Source: Gemmatimonadaceae bacterium
Lineage (GTDB): Bacteria; Gemmatimonadota; Gemmatimonadetes; Gemmatimonadales; Gemmatimonadaceae
Length of the DNA: 53,925 nucleotides
Reading direction: 5' to 3'
NCBI GenBank assembly: GCA_025931335.1
Contig: JAICNG010000016.1
Coordinates: forward strand, 1 to 53,925
Shown here: piece after piece, positions 16,003-23,851 of the stretch
Position numbering within the stretch: the stretch's first letter is position 1
Layout of the letters: each line of letters begins with the position of its first letter
Notes under the pieces: model-generated
Told to the model about the DNA's origin: nothing
What the model saw: only the letters and a program-made list of their open reading frames with translations
Database searches by the model: none
Made by a program: the position numbers and the translations under genes

Positions 16003-16557
16003 GTGCGGGGCGAGGCGCATGGCGGTCGTGGCGGCGCGGCCCGCCGTCGGGACGCGGTGTCCTCGACCCCGGCGCGGGTACAGCGGGTCGAAGAGAACGC
16101 CAGTGTGCCGGTGCCGGGCGAAGAATCACTCTCGGTCGAACGCGTTCGCCTCGCGATCGAGCTCGATATCCCCAGCGACGTCCGCTACATCGAGGACATT
16201 GTCGCGATGGTCACGCGGCAATGCGCCCAGCTCTCGTACGGCGCGCGCCAGCTCGCGCTGAACGTCCCGGTCGCGCTCACCGAGGCGCTGTCGAACGCGA
16301 TCCTCTACGGCAACGGGGAACATCCCGATCGTCACGTGCGCGTTCGCGCGGAGGTGGATCGCGAGCGGCTCGTCGTCGAAGTCTCCGATGAAGGCGGCGG
16401 CTTCGATCTCGAGATGTCGGAGATCGATCCGACGAGCCCCGAGAACCTGCTGCGCGAGGACGGCCGCGGGCTGTTCCTCATGCGTCGCCTCATGGACTCG
16501 GTGGAGCGCTTCGATGACCGGGGCAACGTCATTCGGATGACCCTGCGGCGCTCGTGA
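16003..16557 (+). CDS. RsbW-like serine kinase / anti-sigma factor (HATPase_c)
   Basis: A 184-residue GHKL ATPase. EALSNAILYGN is the N box, DEGGGFD the G1 box, and GRGLFLMRRLMD the G2 box. Such proteins phosphorylate the STAS antagonist and sequester a sigma factor or another target. The first 40 residues are Arg/Ala-rich and not conserved-looking, so the true start may be an internal GTG near residue 19 rather than the GTG at 16003. It starts two bases after the STAS gene and overlaps the next gene at GTGA. Confidence 0.85.
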   Translation: MRGEAHGGRGGAARRRDAVSSTPARVQRVEENASVPVPGEESLSVERVRLAIELDIPSDVRYIEDIVAMVTRQCAQLSYGARQLALNVPVALTEALSNAILYGNGEHPDRHVRVRAEVDRERLVVEVSDEGGGFDLEMSEIDPTSPENLLREDGRGLFLMRRLMDSVERFDDRGNVIRMTLRRS

Positions 16558-18146
16558 CCGACCTGGTCGAGGTCTTGCGGGCGTTCACGTCGGCAACGGG
16601 TTGCGACGCCGCCCTCTGGACCCGCGAGTCCGCTGCGCCGCCAATGCTCGACAGCGTCTCGCGTGACGGCTCCGTACTGTCGACGTGGACGCCGCCCTTC
16701 GACGGCCCATCGGGCCGCCTCGATTCACCCGCGGGGCCCGTCATCGTGCAGGCGATCCCCGGGCCACGCCGAGCGTGGCTGGTCGTTGGGCCGTGCACGC
16801 GCCCCGACCCGCCGCTCGAGGTCTTCGTCAAGTTCCTCCTGCCCGTCGTCACCCACTCGCTGCAGGCTTCGCTGGAGGTCGAGCACGCCGCGACCGAGCT
16901 GGCCGAGCGCTACGAGGAGATCAACCTTCTCTACACCATCAGCGAGATCCTCGGTCGCACGGTGTCGCTGGAAGCGGCGGCCGGGCTCATTCTGAAGGAG
17001 ATCTCGGAGACCGTGGGCGCGCGCCGCGCCTCGATCCTCGTTCACGATCCCGAGCGCGACGTGCTGCAGCCGGTCACCTCGCTGGGAGTCGGGGGCGTGA
17101 CCGTCCCCGCCATTCCCATCGGCGACGAATGCAGTGTGTCGGCGCAGGTGTTCCGCGAGCGGCGCGCCATCATCGTCGAGGGTGCCGCCAGCCCGTGTCC
17201 TCAGGAGCAACCGTACCGGCGCGGCACGATGCTGTCCGTGCCGATCATGTGGACGCCCCCCGCCGGCGGCATGCAGCCGTTAGGCGTCGTCAACCTCTCC
17301 GACCGCGCCACGAAGCAGCCCTTCACCGCCGGCGACCAGAAGCTCATCACCGCCATCGCCACGCAGATCGGGTCGGCCATCCAGAACGCGCGGCTGGTGC
17401 GCGAGTCGCTCACGCAGCAGCGGCTCGTTCACGAGATGGAGCTCGCCCACGACCTCCAGATGCGGCTGCTGCCGCGGGCGGAGATCGTCGCGCCCGACGC
17501 GATCGTGGCGGCGCGCGTCGTCCCCGCCGAGAGCGTCGGCGGCGATTTCTACAATCTCTTTCGCCTCGGGGCGGGACGGACCGGCGTGATGATCGCCGAC
17601 GTCTCGAGCCACGGTTATCGGGCCGCGCTCATCATGGCGCTGGCGATGAGCGCGACCGCCATTCACGCGCAAACGTCGAACGATCCGGGCGAGGTGCTCA
17701 ACGCACTCCTCGCCTCACTCACCGAGGAGCTCGAGTCCACCGAGATGTTCATCTCGGCATTCTACGGCGTGATCGACCGCGAGAAGGGCACGCTTCGCTA
17801 CGCCAATACCGGTCACCCGCACGCGTACATCATCACGAACGAGGGGACGATGCGACGCCTGGCCGCGCTCGATCCGCCGCTCGGCATGGTGGACGAGCCG
17901 CCGGCGGCGCGCACGGTGCGATGGACACGCACCAACGACCTGCTCGTCCTCTTCACCGATGGCGTCAGCGACGCACGCGACCACCAGGATGTACGGCTGG
18001 GCGAGCAGCGGATCATCGACGTGATCCTGGCGCATCGGAAGGAGCCTCCGACGGCGATCCTCGACCAGGTGATCGCGACCGTCGACGCGCACACGGCCGG
18101 AGCGGTGAGACGAGATGATCTCACGATTGTCCTGGTCAGAAGCTGA
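16554..18146 (+). CDS. RsbU-like PP2C phosphatase with GAF domain
   Basis: A 530-residue sensor phosphatase. An N-terminal variable region (1-110) precedes a GAF domain (about 120-285, from YEEINLLYTISEILGR to NARLVRESL). A SpoIIE/PP2C domain (about 300-530) carries GGDFYN, ADVSSHGYRAALIMA, YANTGHPHAYI and LFTDGVSDARD as the metal-binding motifs. It would dephosphorylate the STAS antagonist in response to a small ligand or redox signal sensed by GAF. The first metal motif ends in Asn where many homologues have Asp. One TTA-GGC pair lies in the GAF region. Confidence 0.88.
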   Translation: MTDLVEVLRAFTSATGCDAALWTRESAAPPMLDSVSRDGSVLSTWTPPFDGPSGRLDSPAGPVIVQAIPGPRRAWLVVGPCTRPDPPLEVFVKFLLPVVTHSLQASLEVEHAATELAERYEEINLLYTISEILGRTVSLEAAAGLILKEISETVGARRASILVHDPERDVLQPVTSLGVGGVTVPAIPIGDECSVSAQVFRERRAIIVEGAASPCPQEQPYRRGTMLSVPIMWTPPAGGMQPLGVVNLSDRATKQPFTAGDQKLITAIATQIGSAIQNARLVRESLTQQRLVHEMELAHDLQMRLLPRAEIVAPDAIVAARVVPAESVGGDFYNLFRLGAGRTGVMIADVSSHGYRAALIMALAMSATAIHAQTSNDPGEVLNALLASLTEELESTEMFISAFYGVIDREKGTLRYANTGHPHAYIITNEGTMRRLAALDPPLGMVDEPPAARTVRWTRTNDLLVLFTDGVSDARDHQDVRLGEQRIIDVILAHRKEPPTAILDQVIATVDAHTAGAVRRDDLTIVLVRS

Positions 18147-18163
18147 ATGCCGGTCACGAGCTG

Positions 18164-18253
18164 AATGAGGAATGAGGACGGAGGAGTGAGCACGCCGGGT
18201 GTACGCGGAGCCGCGCAATCGATTTCCTCACTCCTCAGTCCTCGTTCCTCGTT
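18164..18253. repeat. Intergenic hairpin with 7-base units (element e)
   Basis: The left arm (18164-18190) is AATGAGG, AATGAGG, ACGGAGG, AGTGAG. The right arm (about 18226-18253) is its near-complete inverted complement. It sits between the convergent ends of the RsbU-like gene and the Kbp-like gene, where a two-way transcription terminator would be expected. Confidence 0.8.
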
Positions 18254-18258
18254 TGGCT

Positions 18259-18684
18259 TCAAGGCATCTTCAATCGCAACCCCGGCGCGAGCGCGCCCGT
18301 GCCGACCACGCCGCGATTCGCATCCCGTATCTCGCGCCAGCGCCTCCGCTCCCCCAACACGCGCTCGGCGATGCGCGGCAGCGTGTCGCCGGGGCGCGTG
18401 ACGTAAACCGCCGTGCAGTCATCGTGGCGAACCACTCGGCGTGGCCGTACGGTCGTCGGGTCGACGACGGACAGGAGGTCATCGATGCTCTCCACGCCGT
18501 CCACCGTTCGGGCGATCGCGATGGCGCGGTCGTGCGCGAGGTCGCTCGTGACCACGCCGCGCAGCGTCGCGCGTTTTCCGTGCGTCTCGACGGCAAGCCC
18601 GGCGATGCCCACGCCGCGACGCTCCAGCGTGCGGGCGATGCGAAGCGCGAGGGGAGGTTCCTTGGGCTGCCAGGGTAGACGCAT
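18259..18684 (-). CDS. BON-LysM protein, Kbp (YgaU)-like
   Basis: A 141-residue protein with a BON domain (about 12-75, GLAVETHGKRATLRG through VESIDDLLSV) and a C-terminal LysM domain (about 92-141, VYVTRPGDTLPRIAERV). This order and size match E. coli Kbp/YgaU, a cytosolic potassium-binding protein. No signal peptide is visible, which also fits Kbp better than a cell-wall LysM protein. Start ATG leaves 21 bases to the divergent rsmA. The open frame continues upstream but there overlaps rsmA antisense and does not look like protein. The potassium role is inferred from architecture only. Confidence 0.7.
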   Translation of the reverse strand: MRLPWQPKEPPLALRIARTLERRGVGIAGLAVETHGKRATLRGVVTSDLAHDRAIAIARTVDGVESIDDLLSVVDPTTVRPRRVVRHDDCTAVYVTRPGDTLPRIAERVLGERRRWREIRDANRGVVGTGALAPGLRLKMP

Positions 18685-18705
18685 GCAACGGCTCCGGGGC
18701 CGGAA

Positions 18706-19548
18706 ATGAGCAAGTCGAAAGGCAATGCCCGTGCCTTTCCCCCGGTGCGAAAGAGCCTCGGCCAGCACTTTCTCAGCGATCCGCGGATTCTCGCGCGCAT
18801 CGCCGACGCCCTCGCGCTCGCGCCCGATGAGACGGTGGTCGAGATCGGCGCCGGGCGCGGCGCGCTCACGGAGCAGCTCCTGGCGCGAGCGGGGCGGGTG
18901 ATCGCCATCGAGGTCGATCGCATGCTCGCGGCGAGGCTCCGCGAGCGGTACGCGGGCGAGCCGCGACTCGACGTCGTCGAGCGCGACGTGCTCGAGACCA
19001 ACCTGGGCGTCCTCGCCGGCGGCGACTTCGCGCTCGTCGGGAACGTCCCCTATTACATCACCACTCCAATCCTCTTTCACGCCCTTCATCCGCCGCGCCC
19101 GACGCGCGCCGTGTATCTCGTGCAGAAGGAGGTGGCAGATCGGCTCTCCGCGTCGCCCGGCACGAAAGCCTACGGCGCCCTGACCGTGAACGTGCGCGCG
19201 CTCGCCGCTGCCGAGACGCTCTTTCGCGTAGCGCCGGGCGCGTTTTCGCCGGCGCCCTCGGTCGATTCCGCGGTGGTGCGAATCACCCCGCGCGCACAGC
19301 CGGCGATCGCGCCTGACGAGGAGGAGGCCTTCCGCGTGTTCGTGCAGCAGGCCTTCGGAATGCGGCGGAAGCAGATGCGGCGCGTGGTTCGCTCACTGCT
19401 GTCCGTTCCCCCTCAGCGGGCCGATGAGCTGTTGGCGGCCGCGGGGATCGACCCCGAGGCGCGCCCGGAGACGCTCACGCCGGAGCAGTTTGCGGCGCTT
19501 TTGAGGGGTCAGGAGTCAGGAGTCAGGGATCAGGGGGTGCCAGGATGA
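18706..19548 (+). CDS. rsmA: 16S rRNA A1518/A1519 dimethyltransferase RsmA (KsgA)
   Basis: A 280-residue KsgA-family enzyme that dimethylates two adenines near the 3' end of 16S rRNA. KSLGQHFLSD is the typical N terminus, EIGAGRGALTEQLL is SAM motif I, NVPYYITTPIL is the catalytic NxPY motif, and FRVAPGAFSPAPSVDSAVV follows. The last 14 residues (RGQESGVRDQGVPG) are translated from the left arm of hairpin element f and have no counterpart in the family. The ancestral stop was probably just after PEQFAALL. Confidence 0.93.
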   Translation: MSKSKGNARAFPPVRKSLGQHFLSDPRILARIADALALAPDETVVEIGAGRGALTEQLLARAGRVIAIEVDRMLAARLRERYAGEPRLDVVERDVLETNLGVLAGGDFALVGNVPYYITTPILFHALHPPRPTRAVYLVQKEVADRLSASPGTKAYGALTVNVRALAAAETLFRVAPGAFSPAPSVDSAVVRITPRAQPAIAPDEEEAFRVFVQQAFGMRRKQMRRVVRSLLSVPPQRADELLAAAGIDPEARPETLTPEQFAALLRGQESGVRDQGVPG

Positions 19549-19607
19549 AGGTTTGGGGGAGAACTCCCGGATCCCTGCCTTCTGACTCCTGACGCCTCAC
19601 TCCTCAC
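19504..19607. repeat. Intergenic hairpin with 7-base units (element f)
   Basis: The left arm (19504-19537) is GGGGTCA, GGAGTCA, GGAGTCA, GGGATCA. The right arm (19570-19607) is an imperfect inverted complement (ATCCCTG, CTTCTGACTCCTGACGCC). It lies between convergent rsmA and rex. The left arm codes for the rsmA C-terminal tail and the right arm reaches the rex stop codon, so both genes end inside the element. Confidence 0.8.
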
Positions 19608-20239
19608 TCATCCAGTCCCGTTCGATTCGCCAACGCGAACGACAGGCCCTCGAGCTCCATCGCCATGTTCACGTTCTTGAGCGCGATGTGCTCGGGGACG
19701 TGGAGCTGCACGGGGGCGAAGTTCATGACGGCGCCGATCCCCGCCTTCACGACGCGCGTCACGACCTGCTGCGCCGCTTCGGCGGGCACGGTCAGGACCG
19801 CGATGTCGACGTCCTCCCGCGCGACGTCCCTCTCGAGCGTCGCGAGATCGCGAACGGAGAAGCCGTCGATGCGCTTGCCGATCTTCGCCGGGTCGCTGTC
19901 GTACACGCCGACGACGTGGAACCCTCGCTGGGTGAATCCGCGGTACTGTGCGAGCGCGCTCCCGATCTTGCCGGCGCCGATGATGATGACGTGCCATTCG
20001 CGGCCGAGTCCGAGGATGTCGCGGAGTCGCGACGCCAGCTCCGGAACGGCGTAGCCCAGGCCGCGCTTGCCGAACGAGCCGAAGAACGAGAGGTCCTTCC
20101 GCACCTGAGCGGAGGTGGTGCCGCCACGCGCGGCCAGCTCATCACTGGAGATGGTCGCCAGCCCACGTTCCTCGAAGTCCTCGAGGAAGCGGAGGTAGAG
20201 CGAGAGTCGGCGGACGGTGGATTCGGCGATCCGTTTCAC
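19604..20239 (-). CDS. rex: Redox-sensing transcriptional repressor Rex
   Basis: A 211-residue Rex protein. The N-terminal winged helix (1-85) includes STVRRLSLYLRFLEDF and TSAQVRKDLSFFGSFGKRG. A Rossmann domain with IIIGAGKIGSAL (GxGxxG) senses the NADH/NAD+ ratio, and the C-terminal swapped helix MELEGLSFALANR completes it. NADH releases Rex from DNA, de-repressing fermentative and respiratory genes. Start is a GTG, with a perfect Rex operator 11 bases upstream, so it is likely self-repressed. Confidence 0.95.
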   Translation of the reverse strand: MKRIAESTVRRLSLYLRFLEDFEERGLATISSDELAARGGTTSAQVRKDLSFFGSFGKRGLGYAVPELASRLRDILGLGREWHVIIIGAGKIGSALAQYRGFTQRGFHVVGVYDSDPAKIGKRIDGFSVRDLATLERDVAREDVDIAVLTVPAEAAQQVVTRVVKAGIGAVMNFAPVQLHVPEHIALKNVNMAMELEGLSFALANRTGLDE

Positions 20240-20249
20240 GGCAGGCGGC

Positions 20250-20267
20250 TTGTGAATTCCTTCACAA
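20250..20267. promoter_or_regulatory. Rex operator (ROP site)
   Basis: TTGTGAATTCCTTCACAA is an exact match to the known Rex consensus TTGTGAA-N4-TTCACAA. On the - strand it starts at the last base of a -10-like TAGCTT (20272-20267) and covers the likely transcription start, so bound Rex would block rex transcription. It also lies in the divergent space before the arginine deiminase gene. Confidence 0.9.
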
Positions 20268-20307
20268 AGCTAATCGCCCCGGCCTCGAACCGGAAACGGG
20301 GCCCGAA

Positions 20308-20404
20308 AAAGGTGCTCGAGGTGCTCGAGGTGCTCGAGGTTCTCGAGGAGAAGGGCAGTCCCCCCTCGAGGACCTTGAGCACCTCGAGCACCTCGAGCAC
20401 CTTT
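20308..20404. repeat. Intergenic hairpin with 9-base GTGCTCGAG units (element g)
   Basis: The left arm (20308-20350) is four GTGCTCGAG-type units. The right arm (20362-20404) is its inverted complement with three or four mismatches over 43 bases. The loop region reads GAGAAGGGCAGTCCCC, identical to that of element k after recN. It ends 8 bases before the arginine deiminase start codon and would be transcribed into its leader. Confidence 0.9.
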
Positions 20405-20412
20405 CACCGCAC

Positions 20413-21648
20413 ATGCCGGTTCACGTCACCTCCGAAATCGGCCGGCTGCGCTCCGTCCTGGTGCACACGCCCGGACCGGAGCTTCTCGCCGTTACGCCCT
20501 CCACGCGCGAAGACTACCTCTACGACGACATCATCGACGTCGAGATCGCGCAGCGCGAGCACCGGCGATTCGTCGCCATCCTCGAGCGGTTCGCGGAGGT
20601 CCATTACGTCCGCGACCTGCTGGCGGAGGTCGTCCAGAGCGACGCCGTACGCAAGCTGCTGATTCAGGAGACGATGGACGTCGTCCCCTCCACCCCACTC
20701 GCGCGCACGCTCGGAGAGGAATCGCCCGAAACCATCGTGCGCATGCTGATCGAGGGGAAGGAGGAGCAGCAAGGCCCGCTCGCCCTCACGCTCAACGAGT
20801 GGGGCTACGAGCTCCCGCCGCTTCCGAACCTCTACTTCACGCGCGACGTCGCGATGGCGATCGGACAGCACGTGATGATCGGGTCGATGCGCTACGGCGC
20901 ACGGTGGTCGGAGGAGCTGATCATGAAGGCGCTGTTCCTTCACCATCCGCAGCTCGCCAACAAGGGCTTGCTATACGATGGCTCGGTGGAGCGACGCCTC
21001 AACTACACGCTCGAGGGCGGGGACGTCCATCCCCTGCGACGCGACCTCGTCATGATCGGCTTCAGCGAGCGCTCGAGCCCCGCGGCCATCGACCACCTCA
21101 CGTCGCTACTGTTCGCGCACACGCCTATCGAGGACGTGATCATCGTCGTCATGCCGAAGGAGAACACCGCGATCCACCTCGACATGATCTTCACGCAGGT
21201 CGATCACGAGCTGTGCGTCGTCTATCCGCCGCACTTCGTGGGGCCGGAACGATTGGCCGTGCTGCACCGCCGCAAGGGCCAGGCGCAGATGCGCGAGATG
21301 CCGAACGTGTTCGCGGCGTTGCAGGCGGTGGATCTCCCGGTCGAGCCAATCTTCTGCGGCGGTGAGCGCCGCATCTACCAGGAGCGCGAGCAGTGGTCGT
21401 CCGGGTGTAACTTCTGTGCGATGCGGCCGGGCGTCGTCACGTCCTATGGTCGCAACGACGCGACGCTGAAGGAGCTGGAGAAGATGGGGTTCCGGGTCAT
21501 CACGGCAGGTGATTTTCTGGCGGGCGACGCGCCGGTGCGCGAGGGCGAGCGAGCCGCCATCACCTTCGAGGGCGGGGAGCTCGTGCGCGGCGGCGGCGGA
21601 CCGCGGTGCATGACCCTGCCCATCTCGAGGGACGATCCGTGGACGTGA
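20413..21648 (+). CDS. arcA: Arginine deiminase ArcA
   Basis: A 411-residue guanidino-group hydrolase converting arginine to citrulline and ammonia. Motifs are NLYFTRD (about residue 139), LEGGDVHPL, the His segment NTAIHLDMIFT, and the C-terminal catalytic cysteine in GGGGPRCMTLP (about residue 401). Length is typical. No carbamoyltransferase, carbamate kinase or arginine/ornithine antiporter lies next to it, so the full fermentative pathway is not shown here. The start codon lies just after hairpin element g; upstream in-frame extension is not credible. Confidence 0.92.
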   Translation: MPVHVTSEIGRLRSVLVHTPGPELLAVTPSTREDYLYDDIIDVEIAQREHRRFVAILERFAEVHYVRDLLAEVVQSDAVRKLLIQETMDVVPSTPLARTLGEESPETIVRMLIEGKEEQQGPLALTLNEWGYELPPLPNLYFTRDVAMAIGQHVMIGSMRYGARWSEELIMKALFLHHPQLANKGLLYDGSVERRLNYTLEGGDVHPLRRDLVMIGFSERSSPAAIDHLTSLLFAHTPIEDVIIVVMPKENTAIHLDMIFTQVDHELCVVYPPHFVGPERLAVLHRRKGQAQMREMPNVFAALQAVDLPVEPIFCGGERRIYQEREQWSSGCNFCAMRPGVVTSYGRNDATLKELEKMGFRVITAGDFLAGDAPVREGERAAITFEGGELVRGGGGPRCMTLPISRDDPWT

Positions 21649-22655
21649 CCCCAGGGCCAGGGGCCAAGGGCCAAGGGCCCGGGGGTGGGCCAGGGGTGCG
21701 TGGTTACTCGCCCCGTGGCGCCTGGCCCTCAGGCCCGACTGCGGGTGTCACGCTCAGGCCCGCGCAAACATTCCTCGCGTCGCGCGCGCGCGACTTCCTG
21801 TCCGCAGGGCCCGCCGAGGCTGTGCCGCTCATCGAGCACGTCTGTCAGATCCCCGGAGCGCCGCGCGCCGTGGCCGAGCACATGGCGCAGGCACTGCTCG
21901 GCGACTGCAATGAGTTCGTGCGTGATCTCGACGGCCGATGGAGACTCGCGGACCGATCTCCGGCGGCATACTCGTCCTTCGCTGCCCCGCGGCGCGACGA
22001 AGCACTCGGCGCTCATCCCGATCTGCTGTCGCTGGACTACGCCGTCGTCGACGTCGAGACGACGGGCACGCGCGTGTGGGCGGGCGATCGCATCACGGAG
22101 ATCGCCGTCGTTGCCGTTCGCGGTGGCGTGGTCGCCGAGACGTTCGAGACGCTGGTAAACCCGGAGCGGCCGATCCCGCCCTGGGTAACGCGACTCACCA
22201 ACATCACGTGGTCGATGGTGAGGGACGCGCCGCGCTTCCGCGACATCTGCGACGACGTCGTCCGGGCGATGGATGGCGCGATCTTCGTCGCCCACAACGC
22301 GCAATTCGACTGGCGGTTCGTGACGACGGAGATCGAGCGCGCGACCGGGCGCCAGCTCGAGGGCCGGCGTCTGTGCACCGTGCGTCTCGCCCGGAAGCTG
22401 CTCCCGCAGCTTCGGTCGCGACGGCTGGATTATCTCGCGATGCACTATGGGGTGAGCATCCGGGCGCGGCATCGCGCCGGCGGCGACGCCGAGGCGACGG
22501 CGGAGATTCTGGTGCGACTGCTCCGCGATGCCCGGTCGCGCGAGTGCCACTGCTGGCCCGATCTGGAGGCCCTGTTGGGTCGCATGCTGGTGCGCACACG
22601 CAAGCGCCGGCGCAGCGCCATGCCACGCCCTGTCGATCGAGACACGACCGCGTGA
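21645..22655 (+). CDS. DnaQ-like 3'-5' exonuclease (DEDDh)
   Basis: About 336 residues. An N-terminal helical region (LRPAQTFLASRARDFL through LLGD) precedes a DEDDh exonuclease domain: VVDVETTGT (Asp136, Glu138), FVAHNAQFDWRF, and HRAGGDAEAT with the catalytic His and last Asp. It resembles the epsilon-type proofreading domain or the exonuclease half of DnaQ-UvrC fusions; its partner is unknown. The GTG overlapping the arcA stop is listed. The first 30 residues (PGPGAKGQGPGGGPG and on) come from hairpin element h, so translation may really start at the GTG at 21696 or later. Confidence 0.8.
   Translation: MTPGPGAKGQGPGGGPGVRGYSPRGAWPSGPTAGVTLRPAQTFLASRARDFLSAGPAEAVPLIEHVCQIPGAPRAVAEHMAQALLGDCNEFVRDLDGRWRLADRSPAAYSSFAAPRRDEALGAHPDLLSLDYAVVDVETTGTRVWAGDRITEIAVVAVRGGVVAETFETLVNPERPIPPWVTRLTNITWSMVRDAPRFRDICDDVVRAMDGAIFVAHNAQFDWRFVTTEIERATGRQLEGRRLCTVRLARKLLPQLRSRRLDYLAMHYGVSIRARHRAGGDAEATAEILVRLLRDARSRECHCWPDLEALLGRMLVRTRKRRRSAMPRPVDRDTTA
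21651..21736. repeat. Hairpin-type element with 7-base GGGCCAA units (element h)
   Basis: The left side (21651-21685) is GGGCCAG, GGGCCAA, GGGCCAA, GGGCCC. The right side (21711-21736) is a weaker inverted complement (CGCCTGGCCCTCAGGCCC). It lies just after the arcA stop codon and inside the 5' part of the exonuclease frame. Its unit matches element 23513-23628 after the next gene. Confidence 0.6.
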
Positions 22656-23557
22656 CCGTTCCACAGCCGCTGGTTCAGACCACGACAGTCGGAGCCTGGA
22701 CGGTTCACGCGCTACAAGCCGGCGGCCAGGCACTCGACGGCGGCGCGATGTTCGGTGTGGTGCCCAAGCCGCTCTGGGAGCGGCGCATCCCCGCCGACGC
22801 GCGCAACCGCATTCCCCTCGGCATGCGCTGTCTGCTCGTCGAGCACGACATCGGGCTCGTGCTGATCGACAACGGCGCCGGGAACAAGGAGAACGAGAAG
22901 TTCATCGACATCTACGGCATCGAGAACGAGGGTGCCGAGGGACGCACCCTCCTCGAGGACGGCCTGCGGTCGTTAGGCTTCCGACCCGAGGATGTCGTGC
23001 TGATGATCGACACGCACCTCCACTTCGACCACGCCGGCGGAAACACCTACCGCGACGCCACCGGCCGCATCGTGCCCACCTTTCCCAAGGCGCGCTACAT
23101 CGTTCAGCGGGGCGAGTACGAGTGGGCGAGCCGCACGAACGAGCGAACGGCGGCGAGCTACTTTCCGCACAACTTCGAGCCGGTTCGTGAGGCGGGACTC
23201 CTCGATCTCGTCGACGGAGATCGCGAGGTCGCTCCCGGCATCCGCGTCGTTCGAACCCCCGGACACACGCCCCACCATCAGAGCGTGCTCCTCGAGTCGC
23301 GCGGCGAGGCGGCGTTCTATCTCGGCGACCTCGTCCCCACCGCGGCGCATCTTCCGCTGCCCTGGATCATGGGCTACGACGTGGAGCCGCTGGTGACACT
23401 GGAGACCAAGCGCAAATACCTCGAGCGCGCCGCCGCCGAGCAGTGGCTGGTAGTGTTCGAGCACGACGCGTCTACGGCCTGGGGATACGTCGTGCACGAC
23501 GGAAAGGCGTACGGGCTAGGGCCAGGGGTCAAGGGCCAAGGGCCACGGGGCGGGTAA
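22652..23557 (+). CDS. Metallo-beta-lactamase-fold hydrolase
   Basis: A 301-residue MBL-fold protein. THLHFDHAGG (about residue 119) is the HxHxDH metal motif. Downstream metal ligands are visible in RTPGHTPHH and YLGDLVP, with a late His in FEHD. It resembles the lactonase/quorum-quenching or glyoxalase-II-like subgroup; substrate unknown. The GTG start overlaps the exonuclease stop (GTGA). The last 14 residues (GLGPGVKGQGPRGG) are translated from the following hairpin element. One TTA-GGC pair is present. Confidence 0.82.
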   Translation: MTVPQPLVQTTTVGAWTVHALQAGGQALDGGAMFGVVPKPLWERRIPADARNRIPLGMRCLLVEHDIGLVLIDNGAGNKENEKFIDIYGIENEGAEGRTLLEDGLRSLGFRPEDVVLMIDTHLHFDHAGGNTYRDATGRIVPTFPKARYIVQRGEYEWASRTNERTAASYFPHNFEPVREAGLLDLVDGDREVAPGIRVVRTPGHTPHHQSVLLESRGEAAFYLGDLVPTAAHLPLPWIMGYDVEPLVTLETKRKYLERAAAEQWLVVFEHDASTAWGYVVHDGKAYGLGPGVKGQGPRGG

Positions 23558-23628
23558 GGGGTCGGGGGCGGGAGTCTGTCCGCGCCCTGACCCTCGCCCT
23601 TCGGCCCTTGGCCCCTGGCCCCTGACCC
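23513..23628. repeat. Hairpin with 7-base GGGCCAA units
   Basis: The left arm (23513 to about 23572) is GGGCTAG, GGCCAGG, GGTCAAG, GGCCAAG, GGCCACG and similar. The right arm (23581-23628) is the inverted complement (CTTCGGCCCTTGGCCCCTGG and flanks). The left arm holds the end of the MBL-fold gene. The element precedes the infC promoter by about a dozen bases and may end upstream transcription. Confidence 0.8.
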
Positions 23629-23640
23629 ATTTACCACGCG

Positions 23641-23669
23641 TTGACCAACCCGCCCGGCGTCGCTAAGTT
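23641..23669 (+). promoter_or_regulatory. Candidate promoter of the infC operon
   Basis: TTGACC (23641-23646), a 17-base spacer and TAAGTT (23664-23669) precede a leader of about 175 bases. The -10 matches TATAAT poorly but resembles the TAnCTT hexamers in front of yqeY, recJ and tyrA. Location between a hairpin element and the structured infC leader supports it. Confidence 0.4.
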
Positions 23670-23717
23670 TCGTCCCGACAACCAGCTAAGAAGGGCGCAC
23701 GCCGCCCTCACCCTTCG

Positions 23718-23829
23718 GCCCCGCTCACGCGGGCGTGCTGTAGGAGTTCTTGTGTGAGACACGCGCCTCAATGAGCGGGGCAGGTGTTCCCATCGCGGAC
23801 TCCAGAGGGGTCCGCGTTTTTCGTTTTTC
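23718..23829 (+). promoter_or_regulatory. infC leader with intrinsic attenuator
   Basis: CGCGGACTCC-AGA-GGGGTCCGCG (23794-23816) is a perfect 10-bp stem followed by TTTTTCGTTTTT, an intrinsic terminator placed upstream of the first gene. GCCCCGCTCA (23718-23727) can pair with TGAGCGGGGC (23772-23781), a long-range stem ahead of the terminator. Premature termination in infC-rpmI-rplT leaders is known in Bacillus subtilis, where L20 protein promotes it. The same logic is inferred here from layout, not from a matched binding site. Confidence 0.7.
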
Positions 23830-23851
23830 CTTCTTGGGAGGAGCACCAACC

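Noticed and set aside
16685-18118. A 477-codon + strand frame overlapping the RsbU-like gene
   Set aside because: Out-of-frame reading of the phosphatase gene. It is dominated by Arg, Ala and His.
23750-23851. Upstream in-frame start for infC giving a 205-residue protein
   Set aside because: The extra residues are translated from the attenuator hairpin and T-tracts. The ATT with a good ribosome-binding site gives the family N terminus.
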